Assembly (NCBI GenBank): GCA_037039925.1
Contig: JAXRKP010000647.1
Span: forward strand, 1 to 64,000
DNA: 64,000 bases
Direction: 5' to 3'
DNA from: Doris montereyensis
Lineage: Eukaryota > Mollusca > Gastropoda > Nudibranchia > Dorididae
The notes beneath the pieces were generated by a model that had not been told where the DNA came from, did not search any database, and saw only the letters and a list, made by a program, of their open reading frames with translations. The position numbers and the translations under genes are program-made. This document shows positions 1-12,800 of this stretch, piece after piece. Within the stretch, counting starts at the first letter, position 1; each line of letters begins with the position of its first letter.

Positions 1-48
1 TCTGTCTGTCCGTGTATCTCTGTCTGTCTGTCTGTCTGTCTCTCAGTC

Positions 49-97
<49 letters not shown>

Positions 98-120
98 TCT
101 CTAGCGCCTCTCTCTTTCTC

Positions 121-160
<40 letters not shown>

Positions 161-198
161 CTCTCTCTCTCTGGCTCCCATCTCTCACCCTGTCTCTG

Positions 199-279
<81 letters not shown>

Positions 280-530
280 ATGTCATCACACACACTCTTC
301 TTCTCTGGCTCTGGCTCTGTCTCTGTGTCTGTGTCTGTGTCTGTGTCTGTGTCTGTCTGTCATCTCTGTCTGTCTGTGGCTGTGGCTGTGTCTGTGTCTG
401 TCTCTGTGCTCTGACTCTGTCTCTGTCTCTGTCTCTGTCTGTCTCTGTCTCTGTGTCTGTCTCTGTCTCTGTCTCTGTCTCTGTCTCTGTCTCTGTCTTA
501 AAATCTCTGTCTCTGTCTCTGATTCAATGG
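1..530. repeat. Compound microsatellite (TCTG)n, (CA)n, (CT)n, (CTGTGT)n
   Basis: Near-continuous simple repeats: TCTG runs at 1-95 and 205-240, CA at 123-158, CT at 238-270, and CTGTGT/CTGTCT to 500. Long open frames here (Leu/Ser/Cys/Val only) come from the repeat, not from a gene. A further TCTG run lies at 791-813. Confidence 0.97.
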
Positions 531-1482
531 TCAGGATGTCTCTGTCTCTGTCATGTATTATCAGGAATCAAATTATGAATTGGCAAGTGCTTTGTGTCTG
601 TTTCCTTAATGGCGACGGTGATCTAGTGATCCGGGAGTGTGGAAGAGCATCTGTCAACGTTACACAGCAAGACATTTGATGATAATTATGATGTCTCTTG
701 TCACAGCTGTTGAACCTAACATGAGACCATGGTCTGAATCCTATTTCGGCTAGGTTCTGACGTTGGAACTCTTGAGAACGACTCCCTAATCTGTCTGTCT
801 GTCTGTCTGTCTGTCCATACGTTGAAACTTCCAATGTTTCCTCAATTTGTCTTAGCTCGTTGCCTTGTTCACAATAGCCTACATGCTTGTGAATTTCTTT
901 CTTTTTTTCTGTCTCTTTTCTCTCAGTGTTTGTCTCTCTGTTTGTTATTGTCACCATTTTCATGTAATTCAGATTCTCTGTTCTCTGGCGAACGAACTAG
1001 GCAAATAAAAATAATTATGAAAAAGATTGAACACATTTAGCATTATTTTTCAATATCATTGTTTTATAAAGTGTTCTAAATAGTTGCTGTTATGCTTATG
1101 CTCTATCTCTCTCTCTCTGTTTTTTAAATTATTTTCTTTTAATCATGTGAGAATAATATTATTGATAATATTAAACTCAATCTGTAATATTCTATGTCCA
1201 AAATGTTAAAGCCGATCACATACATACCACTTAAACATTCTCGTGAACATTAAGCCACAAAACCAAAGTAATTATTTAATCGTCCCCCGTGTAGGCTTAT
1301 TAACATTAAGTAATGCCTCGTTTTGTGACATAGATATACTTTCAGTTCCTTTCGCATTATGACTTTGTGACATAGATATACTTTCAGTTCCTTTCGCTTT
1401 ATGACTTGAATTATAAATCATACCATAAACGTAGAGGAGTGTGATGGAAGTCCTAATATAGTTTTACATTCCTTTCTAACAG
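531..1482. other. Presumed intron or upstream sequence of the acid phosphatase gene
   Basis: AT-rich sequence without a recognisable exon. A 41-bp unit containing GTGACATAGATATACTTTC is directly repeated at about 1325-1364 and 1366-1405. No RHG-motif exon was found. Confidence 0.5.
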
Positions 1483-1567
1483 CAGGGAATGTTGCAAGGT
1501 TATCAACTTGGCCAATACATACGTCACTATTACAACGATTTCTGGGAGATGATTTCATCTAAATGAG
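1483..1567 (+). CDS. Acid phosphatase exon A (GMLQ...LGQ segment)
   Basis: Acceptor CTAACAG ends at 1482 and donor G|GTACGT begins at 1568. The exon encodes QGMLQGYQLGQYIRHYYNDF, matching the 'LTxEGMLQhxxLGQxLRxRY' stretch just before the family's VYVRS motif. In the sequence as given an in-frame TGA occurs at 1564-1566, and the exon ends one base out of phase with the next. Removing one A from the AAA at 1561-1563 would give '...NE|VYIRS', the expected family spacing. Confidence 0.85.
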
Positions 1568-4500
1568 GTACGTCTGCTTTTCTTCTTTTTTTAAACTTTT
1601 TATTACTGAGACTTAATATCATTCCAAAGTACTGAATAAATAATTTGATGTCCTCTTAGAAAAACCATACAGAATATCATAACATTTTTTAAAGGAATCA
1701 GTCAGCTGAAGATCAAGAAATTATTTTGATCATTTTCACATAGTTTGAGTTGGGTTTTTTTTTTATTGAAACCATTTTGAATATTGGGTACAAAATTTTA
1801 TTTTTATTTCACAGAATTACCTTATGTTATAAGGAAAGCAATTATTTCTTAAAGATACTTTGCAGCTTTTTTTATCTGGTTATGTTTTTAGAAAAGCATA
1901 TTCTTTAGCCCATCAAAACATCTGTCAATCTTTTTATATGGAAACTAAGGTTCTCGGTGTTTTTTAACCAGGTATTTGCTGTTTGCGTATTAATTTTATT
2001 TTTGTTAAACAGGTGTATATTCGCAGTGCTAATGTCCATCGCACAATGGTCAATGCTGAATGCTTCGCTGCAGGTCTTTTCCTGGAAATTTTTTCAAATA
2101 AGAATTCATGGCCTCTAGGACAGTGGCAGCCTGTTCCAGTTCATACTTTTCCATCAGAGATAGATTCAGTAAGTCATTTTTTTCTGATAAATTCATAGAG
2201 CTCCATGCATTACATGCATTAATTGATGCAAATAAAAAATAATTACTTAAGAACGATATAAACGCTTATGCTTGCAATCAAATAATATTCACTAGCCCTT
2301 TTTTTGTTTTTTTTGTTTTGTTCTTTTGTTTTTTGTTTTGTGTTTTTGAGGCTGTGAATTTTTAGATTTTGTTTAAATTAGATAGTCTTCCTACAAACCA
2401 AGTTTGGAGAAAAACTTCATTCTGCCAGTGTGTTGTGTTCAGCAAAATAATTTTACATAGCTTAGTAAACAACCTTTAAATAGTGGGGACAAGGTACTGT
2501 AAGGATTACCACAGTTTTAATATTTTGTCTTATTCACTTACTTAGTCCAGCCCATATTGTTTTATCAAGGGTATCAGGATGAATGGTGCACATTAACAAT
2601 TATATTTGATAAACGTCATCAAATTTCTACTCCTGTGATTTATAATTCCTTTTTTAAATTTATGTGATCAGTTTTCCTTGACTTGAAATCATCTCATTTT
2701 TATTTCAAATTCTCGGGAACGTTTTTGAAATTAAGGACAAAAAATCATTTAAAAATTCAAAGGAAAAAGAAGGATGACACAAGGAAACATCAATTTTTTT
2801 TTAGTAATACTTACCACCCCTCACACCTCCCCCCTCACTCCCCCCCCACCCCGACTGACATTTAGTTTATCTACTCTGTTTATTCATTACAAATTCATGC
2901 AAATAAAGAAAAAGAAAATGTGAAATTTGAAGAAGGCATATTAAAACCCCCCACCTCATTCTCTTTTTTGCCTCACGTTATTTCAGGTGCTGTCCCCATT
3001 AACTGCGTGTTGTTATGTTCGTGAATTATTTGATGGACTTCAGGCACTGCATAGTTCCAAGGGAACACTTCTAAAGATAAGGTGAAATTTAAATGTCAGT
3101 CTCTGTAAGCGTTAGATAGTTAATCTTCTATTTTAAAATATAAATTTTCACTTTTCAAGTAAGCAATGGTATTTTGTTAACAAAATGTTAATATTGAAAT
3201 GTATATTTGTAAGTTAAAAAAAAAAAAAAAAATGTATAATTCAAAATGTTGATATAGGCTAAATGTCATAATATTTATAAGGGTGTTTGAAGGATAGTTC
3301 AAGGCTCAATTTTTTTATTTTTTTTTTTTTGCTATACATGTTTCCTCTGTTATACATGTATGGTTTCCTTTGCTATACAAGTTTGTCTATCATTATGTTT
3401 TTGCTATCATTATGTTTTCCTTTGTTATACAAAACATGTTTTCCTTTTTGCTATACATGTTTTCCTTTGTTATACACGTTTTCCTTTTGCTATACATGTT
3501 TTCATGTTTTTTTGTTATACACGTTTTCTTTTGTTATACATGTTTTCTTTTGTTATACACGTTTTCTTTGTTATACATGTTTTCCTTTGTTATACATGTT
3601 TCCTTTTGTTATACATGTTTTCTTTTGTTATACACGTTTTGTTTGTTATACATGTTTTCTTTTGTTGTATACGTTTTCCTTTGTTATACATGTTTTCTTT
3701 TGTTATACACGCTTTCCTTTGTTATACATGTTTTGCTTTATTATACACGTTTTCTTTTGTTATACATGTTTTCCTTTGTTATACATGTTTTCCTTTGCTA
3801 TACATGTTTTTCTTTTGTTATACACGTTTTCCTTTGTTATACATGTTTTCCTTTTGCTATACATGTTTTCCTTTGTTATACACGTTTTCCTTTGTTATAC
3901 ATGTTTTCTTTTGCTACACATGTTTTCTTTTGTTATACATGTTTTCCTTTGTTATACATATTTTCCTTTGCTATACATGCTTTCTTTTGTTGTACACGTT
4001 TTCCTTTGACATACATGTTTTCCTTTTCTATACACGTTTTCCTTTGTTATTGTTTTCCTTTTGCTATACATGTTTGTCTTTTCTATACATTATGTTTTCC
4101 TTTTGCTATATATTATGTTTTCCTTTGCTATACATTATGTTTTCCTTTGCTATACATTATGTTTCCTTTGCTATACATTATGTTTTCCTTTGCTATGCAT
4201 TATGTTTTCCTTTTGCTATACATTAAGTTTTCCTTTGCTATACATTTGTTTTTCTTTGCTATACATTATGTTTTCCTTTGTTTACTATACATTATGTTTT
4301 TCTTTGCTATACATTATGTTTTCCTTTTTTTTGTTATACATTATGTTTTCCTTTGCTATAGATGTTTTCCTTTTATTATACATGTTTTCCTTTGCTATAC
4401 GTGTTTGTCCTTGCTATACATTATGTTTTTCTTTGCTATACAGTATGTTTTCCTTTGCTATACATTATGTTTTCCTTTTCTATACATGTTTTCCCTTGTT

Positions 4501-7500
4501 ATTTAATGATACATGTTTTCCTTTGCTATGCATTATATATTCCTTTACTATACATGTTTTCCTTTGTTATATATTATGTTTTCCCTTGCTATACATTATG
4601 TTTTTCTTTGCTATACATGTTTTCCCTTTGCTATATATGTTTTCTTTTGCTATACATTATGTTTTCCTTTGCTATACATTACGTTTTCCTTTGCTATACA
4701 TCAAGTTTTCCTTTGTTATACATTAATGTTGTCTTTTGCTATACATTATGTTTTCCTTTGTTATATTATGTTTTCCTTTGTTATTTGCTTTTGTTATACA
4801 GTTATACATGTTTTCCTTTGTTATACTTTGTTATACATGTTTTCCTTTGTTATACGTGTTTTCCTTTGTTTTGTTTTCTTTTATACATGTTTTCCTTAGC
4901 TATACATGTTTTCCTTTATACATTATGTTTCTATACATTATGTTTTTCTTTTATACATGTTTTCCTTTGTTATACATTATGTTTTCCTTTGTTATACACT
5001 TTTGTTATACATTTTCCTTTTGTTATACATGTTTTCCTTTTGTTATGTTTTCCTTTGTTATTGCTTTTATTATACATGTTTTCCTTTGCTATATATTTTC
5101 CTTTGCTATACATACTTAGCTATACATGTTTTCCTTTGCTATACTTATTATGCATATACATGTTTCTTTTGCTATACATGTTTTCCTTTGTTATACATTA
5201 TGTTTTCCTTTGCTATTGTATGTTTTCTTTGTTATACATGTTTTCCTTTTGTTATACATGTTTTCCTTTTGTTATACATGTTTCCTTTGTTATACATTAT
5301 GTTTTCCTTTGTTATACTTGCCATACATCAAGTTTTCCTTTGTTATTAATGTTGTTTTCTTTTATGTTTTCCTTGTTATACATTATGTTTTCCTTTTGCT
5401 ATACAGTATGTTTTCCTTGTTATACATTTGCTTTGTTATACATGTTTTCCTTTGTTTAGCTATACATGTTTTCCTTTGCTATACATGTTTTCCTTTGCTA
5501 TACATTATGTTTTCACTTTGCTATACATGTATTCCTTTGCTATACATGTTTTCCTTTGTTATACATGTTTTCCTTTGTTTACGTGTTTTCCTTTGTTATA
5601 CGTGTTTTCTTTTATTATACATGTTTTCCCTTTGCTATACATGTTTTCCCTTTTGCTATACATGTTTTCCTTTTAGCTATACATGTTTTCCTTTGCTATA
5701 CATGTTTTCCTTAGCTATACATGTTTTCCTTTGCTATACATGTATTCCTTTGCTATACATGTTTTCCTTTGTTATACATTTATTCCCTTGCTATACATGT
5801 TTTTCCTTTGCTATACATGTATTCCTTTGCTATACATGTATTCCTTTGCTATACATGTTTTCCTTTTGCTATACATGTTTTCCCTTTTTGCTATACATGT
5901 ATTCCTTTTCTATACATGTTTTCCTTGCTATACATGTTTTCCTTTTGCTATACATGTTTTCCTTTGCTATACATGTTTTCCTTTTGCTATACATGTTTTT
6001 CCTTTGCTATAGATATACATGGGTGGGGTTGGGGAGGGGGATGAATGATGTAAGGTTGATGATCATGCATTTGTGCAGGGATACAGTCCATACATCCATC
6101 TTAACTTAATCTTGTTTCCTTTTTCTTTCTTTCTTTTCTGTTTGTTTTTCGTTGTTATATTGAGGTATCCATCTTTTGCTATAGTATTCACTACTGCCTA
6201 TGCTACTAGTGGTTAGCACGAGTAACACTATTGCACAATTACTTACAATAACGGCTGAGCAAATCCTTGTACACCCTGTTCTTTGTTTGCCCCCCTCAGT
6301 CTGACATTGTCAGCCCTGTTAAACAGTTGTATAGATAAATGCGTGTAGTACTGTACTATCGTGTTTCTTCCTGATTTATATACATGTATTTTACATGAAT
6401 ATAAACAGTTTTTTGTCTTTTGAACAACCAATTATCTTATAATTGCCCCTACACTCATTCACTTTATAGTCATGTAGACTACAAACAATTAGAGGAACAT
6501 TGCCCCCTATACTCATTCACGTTATAGTCATGTAGACTACAAACAATTAGAGGGAACATTGCCCCCTATACTCATTCACGTTATAGTCATAGACTACAAA
6601 CAATTAGAGGGAACATTGCCCCCTATACTCATTCACTTTATAGTCATGTAGACTACAAACAATTAGAGGGAACATTGCCCCCTATACTCATTCACGTTAT
6701 AGTCATGTAGACTACAACAATTAGAATGAACATTGCCCACAAGCTCTTTGAATGCTTTGCAATAGTTCTCTTCATTCTGCTATTGGCTCAGTTAAGTTCC
6801 ATAAACGTATGTTACGTTTATGTATTTTGTGAGAAAATGTGTTCATATATTAATGAGGTGGGCATGAGACAAACTAGCTTTGAAATGACTACCTGCTTGT
6901 AGTGTTTGCTATAGAATTTTCTGTAACTCAGAAACATTGGATTACACAATTGTTGTTACTTTACAGGAGTTGATGTTTCAACTGAGTCGTCACACGGACA
7001 TGGAGATGAACGTAAAGACCCTGCACCAGCTTTCTGACAACATTTATTATCTTGTGAGTCTTTGTTTATCATAGGCGTACATATTATGTTTTTGCTGGAG
7101 TGAAATTAGAAGATTAAAGAAACCTGGAGTGTAGGAGTTTACTATAAAGTGAATGAGTGTTGGGGGAAATGTTTTCTTTAATTTTTTGTAGTCTACGTGC
7201 GTAAATTTATGGTGTTGTGCAAAACTTGACGAAAAAAATCCCCATTGAGAGCAAATTAGTTTTTTTTGGTTAATTTTTGTGTGCTGTTGTTTTTCAGTGA
7301 TGTGCGCAAATAATTTCAACTGTGCACACCGTTTCTCCCTGGTGTGCGCAAATAATTTTCAACTGTGCATACCATTTCTCCCTGGTGTGCGCGCTCACAG
7401 CTTAAAGGGAACATTGGTTGTGTGGGGGGAGGGAGAGGGGAGAGGGGGGAGATCCAGAATATGAAGCGAATTACTTTTTTCAGCCTATGAGCTCCTGGTC

Positions 7501-9838
7501 TCCACAACCCTTACCCTCAGTTGTTAAATCTAGCCTGGTCACCAGCCTAAAATGGCTTGAGCCATTGCTTAGCAATCTGTCAGCAAAATGTGTCCAGGCA
7601 ACATGCTCTCTGTGTGTTTTGGGTCGATCGAGCTTTGGCATTCCTTAGGAGCACTCTTCATACCCTATGTATTTATTGGAGCTCTTGGTCGATCAAAAAA
7701 CTTGAGTGGTAGGTATCTGTAGTCGGCTTCCCGCTACCTGAGGCATAGTAAATGTGATTGGCGTCTGTTCAAGGGTTTTCTCAGAGTTTAAATAACTCAT
7801 GCCCATTAAAAGAAGAAGATTAAATAGACACTAAGTTGAAATAACAGTGGTAATGTGAATATTCTATTATATGTCGACTTTTAAATATTTTCAGATTGTC
7901 CATTAGTTATGTTTAAAGTAATTAAATGTTAAAGAAATCATTAATCTTTTGATATATTTACTCATACCCACCAACAGACATTGATGTCCTTTAACTTCTG
8001 AACATTACAAAAATGCACAACTTTGATGTACAAAAATAATTTTCTTCAACTTTACATTAGACTTGATCCAACCTTCTTTAGAATTACTAGAAAATCTAAG
8101 GAGAGTGGGGGGGGTGGGGGTAGCCAGAATTTAAAATTGGTTACTTATCCCTGCTAGGATTCAAACCAAAAAGCTTTACCTTTTGATATAATCATTTTAC
8201 TGTGTCACCTTTGCTATTCCTTAGCTTTTGGTTATATGTTCCAACAGGTGAATGAAAAATCTTTATGGTACTCATAAAGATTTTTCATTCACCTGTTTTT
8301 TACAGACAATTTTATAACGCTTGTATTATATTTTAAAATTGGCTTGTTGCAGAAAGCACATGGTATGACTCTTCCCTCATGGCTAACAAAGGACATGGAG
8401 GATAAATTGATAGAGTACCACTTAGCACATCCATCCTTTCTTGAAGAACAAGCCAGATATCTAGCAGGTAGGACTATTATTGGTAAAAGAAACCTGCAGC
8501 CTTTATTGATGAATGTATAGTTCAGATCCCATGTCCAAAATAATGCTTTTGAAATATTGTAAGGCTCTGAATGCTTACTTTAGCGTCTCTTTTATTCCCT
8601 TTCTTTCTTTCTATGTCAATTCCCATTTTACCTTCCGGTGTATGGGTTTAGATGTCTGAAATGAACTCTCTCCAGGCTACCCTGTCCTGACATTTTCTGT
8701 CTCCTTTTGTGAAGGTTAAATTTCTTTGCTTTAGTGCCTCTTATATATCTTCTTTCCACTATTTCCGAGGTCTGCCTTTTGGTCTTTTACCTTTGAGTTT
8801 TAGGATGGTATACCGATTTAGCTCTTCTCTTATCATTCATTTTGTTTACATGCCCAAACCATCTGTGTATCTTATATTTTATGCCATCTGTTTCAGTTTG
8901 ATCTCTTATTGTTGTGTTTCTGATTTTGTCTCTTTTAATCCCCCCCCTACTCTTCTTAGATATTTCATTTCAGCTGCTTGTACTCTACTGTTTTCCCTAC
9001 TGTCTAAGTTTCAGGTTTCACTACCATAGAAGAAAGAAGAAGAAGAAAGTGTGTTGTATATTGTCATTTTGATTTTTATTGACAATTCTTGTTTACCTAT
9101 AAGTGCCTTTCAGATGGTTATATATTGTCATTGCTTTTTGGATTCTCTGATTTCTTCTCTTAGTTTTCCCTCAGAGTTAATCATTACTCCAAAATAATTG
9201 TAGTTTTCAACTTCTCCTGCCCAGTTTAAGATTTTTGTGTTTTAGTTTCCCTATTCAGTAGCATTGTTTTTGTTTTCTTTGCATTTATTTTCATTCGTCT
9301 TTTATTTAGTTCATTATTCAGCATATTGATATTGCATTGAAGTTCACTTTCTGATTTATTTAGTTCTACATTGGGATTTAGTAGCTTTCTCTTCTACCCT
9401 TTTATGTTTGTTTTCCTTAGTCAGAAATCTCATTTGAGCCATCACTGGGTGATGATCATTAAATAGTTCAGCTCCTCTTTAACTGTACTGTAAAAAAGAG
9501 AACTGCTTATATAATGTATGATTGACTTTTCACTTCTGTCTTCGCTTACTCTTGTATATTTTTTATGATAATAATTAGAAGAAGGATTATATTGTTTGTC
9601 TATAACACTTTTACCCCGTTACATGGACTCAAAGTATTTTACAAAGTTATACATAATCACGGGATGAACACAATAAACATTTACATAGACTAAATTTTAA
9701 AAGCATGCTATGTTGTAAATTAATAGTATAAATAACATGCAATTACATCTACTAATGATAAATATAAATACAAATATAGATACTGACTCGCTTACACACA
9801 TGTGCTTGCACACTCCTTCTACACACAAACGCACAAGC

Positions 9839-9886
<48 letters not shown>

Positions 9887-12800
9887 GCACCATCAAACAA
9901 CAGTGAGATTGTAAACATATTTTTGCATGAAAAGATAAAATTTCAGTCAAGATTTAAAAGTGTCAATTGTTTCACTGTCCCATGCATGTTTTGGTAGGGA
10001 ATTTCAATACTGCAGTGCCGAAAAGCAAACTAACTGCTCACCAATTTTTTAGTTTGTTTTTGTTGTTTTAAAAATGCTGTTGTCTTTGTTGGATGTATTT
10101 TTTAATATCTTTATGTGGAAAAAAGGCTTTGGTTATTTTCATGATATTCTATAAGCAAAAGTCTATCAGTCTCTCCCCATTTGGAAAAATTGTTGTCTGT
10201 CCTTCTGTACCTATTATTCCTCCTGATATTTCTACATTGTTGCCTACTCTAGCGTTTAAATCTCCTGAAACAATTAGTTCCTGTTTGGGTTTGAGATTCT
10301 CTGCAACTATTTGTAAATTGTATTCAAAGATATATTTCTCTTCTTTGGTGGCGTTTTCATTTGATCCATAAGCTATTAACAATTTAATTTCTTTTCCTTT
10401 TAGTTTAATGCTTACCTCTAGTAAACGTGGATTTATATATTTCCAACTTTCTAATAGGTTTTCATTTCTTTTATGCATTAGGAGGCCTACTCCTGTTCTA
10501 GCTCCATCCTTACATCTACTCCTGAGAAGATTAAAGTATGATTTGGTCTTACATTTTGTATTCCTTGTCCATTTTTCTTTCTTTCTGTGATAGCCAAAAT
10601 ATCTACTTAGCATTTTTCCATTTCTTCAACTAATTCTAACTCTTTTCCATTTTTGTCCTAACAATCCAGGTTCCAAAATCAAAGTCTGCGTTAATTTCCA
10701 CAGTTTTCTCTGAAAGGTCTGCCCGTGTATCCTATATTTGTTTCTCTGAATCTTTTAGTTTTGGGTAAACAGCTCTAGGTAGATGGTGGGACTGCCACCT
10801 TGAGACCCCCTACTGTGCCTTGGTTGTGATTTTCTATCAGGGTTAACTCCCTTAGATTTTGGTCAACCAAGACCCGACTGCAAGGCAGCAGTAGGCTCGT
10901 GGAGAGTGGGGCCGCTTAGTTTACATACTGGTGCAAGCATTTGCCCACTGCCAGGCTCCATTTTTTGATGATAAGAAATAATGATGTATTTTAAACTTAA
11001 CATCTGTTATACTGTAATTTAATACAAGCAATTTCTTCATTCTTCTTTCTTGACATTTAAAAAAATTTCATACACTTTCAAATATATATTTTCAGGTATC
11101 CTTCTTCTAGACATGCTGTCAAACATGCACGGAAAAATAGAAAATACACAAGATTTCCACAAGACATACCTTTATTCTGGGGTAATGAATGATTTTGTGG
11201 CACTTTTGAATTTGTTCCACTTCTTTTTTCTTAATGTTTTTCATAGTACATGGTTTGCTTTAAAAAGAGTTGCATCAAGGCCATTACAGCCCATAGAGCC
11301 GGAGATTATCCCGGTTTTTACTGCATGAAGCGGAACAGGTGATAATACATGGTTTGTTTAACCTTCCAAATGTCAATTTTATTTTCTAGGGAGGAGAATT
11401 GTGAGTTGTTGTTTTGTTTCATGTTTGTCTGTTTTCATTTTTGTTTTTGTTTTTTTTTGTCAAGTGTATGATGAGGGAGTGAGAATAATTTGAGGGGGAG
11501 GGGTTCTTTTTCTCTATGCGTGCTTATAGTTTCTTTGGTAAATTTAGAGAGTATAGCTTCCTGATTATATTCTTAACTGATTGGGATAATGTGTGAAAGC
11601 ACAAACTACATAACAATCTATGTCCTTCTAATTTTCTTTGTTTTACATGTTTTTAAACTTATATTGGGTTTGTTATATTTCACTAAACTTATTTGGCTAA
11701 ATCATGTAGCAAAGGTTTTGATTTACTCCTTCAGCATTGAAAATGTTAACTGCGTTAACTGCCTTCTATTCCTACAGCAGCAATAAGAGCTTTAACTACT
11801 ATTATAACTCTCGCTGACACTATCTTTTAGCGTGAATTATGGTCTACATTACATTTTGAAATATTTATCCTGCTGCACTCTTCTTTATTTGACCTTATAA
11901 ACAAAGTGAGTACAAAGAAAAGGCAAAGATCTTAATAGGAAAATCAGCACGTATGATGTTTTTTCTTAGGTGAGCAGGGGAAAAGGGGGGAGATTTCTTT
12001 AAAGCGTAGTATTTCCTGCATTTAGAATTGAAAACAACAGTGGACCTGTCTACTATGACACACTAAATACTAATGTAGATTCTCCACTTAAACACGTTTT
12101 TAAAGATTATGATCATTGTTGTAGAGCAGAGGAGAAAAAGTGTGATACGTTACAAATACAGACACTGTTTTGGCATAAAATTGTAACAAGTTTAAAAGAA
12201 ATAAAAAGCTGCTTGTCACAACAATCATTATGACAGTCATCATTATCAAGGTCAAGCTGCAATTGAATTGTGAAATTTTTTATTTTATTTTCTCAGCATG
12301 ATATGAATATTCATGCTTTGATGGCAATGTTAGAAGTTTACAACAAAGAGGATGTTACACATGTATCTCCATCAGCCTTTATCATAGAACTCCATCATCA
12401 AGACAATCATCATTTTATCAGATTGCTGTATAAAGAAGATGATAATCGGCCCCTAAAGTTCTTATTGCTCCAGGTGAGTGATAATTATCTATGGTGTTTT
12501 AAAAACACCTTTTATATTGTTCTCATTTCAGCATGGGCCAGTTAACAAAGAGGGATTTACATATTAGCAAGAAGGAATGAACCACCCATAGATATATTTT
12601 TCTTTTTATAAACATTGCCTTTGAATTCCCAGTTGCTGTATATGTATGGCCTTTCACGTCAATATTGGCGATGAGTGCTATGTCTGGGCTAATTTTATTC
12701 TGAGGAAAATATGGATGCCTAGCAACACTTCCTTCCCCTCTGACCTTTGCCTCTTCTACACTTATTCAGAGTAATGAGCTGGTCAGTAAGTCTGAGGTAC

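Noticed and set aside
3287..6109. Long overlapping open frames up to 378 codons rich in Phe, Leu, Tyr and Cys
   Set aside because: They are translations of a stop-free 19-22 bp minisatellite in an intron and appear in all three forward frames at once.
6442..6738. CRISPR-like array
   Set aside because: Direct tandem repeats without unique spacers, in a eukaryotic intron.
8243..8297. microRNA precursor
   Set aside because: Perfect 25-bp stem with 5-nt loop is shorter and more perfect than an animal pre-miRNA, so it was kept only as an inverted repeat.
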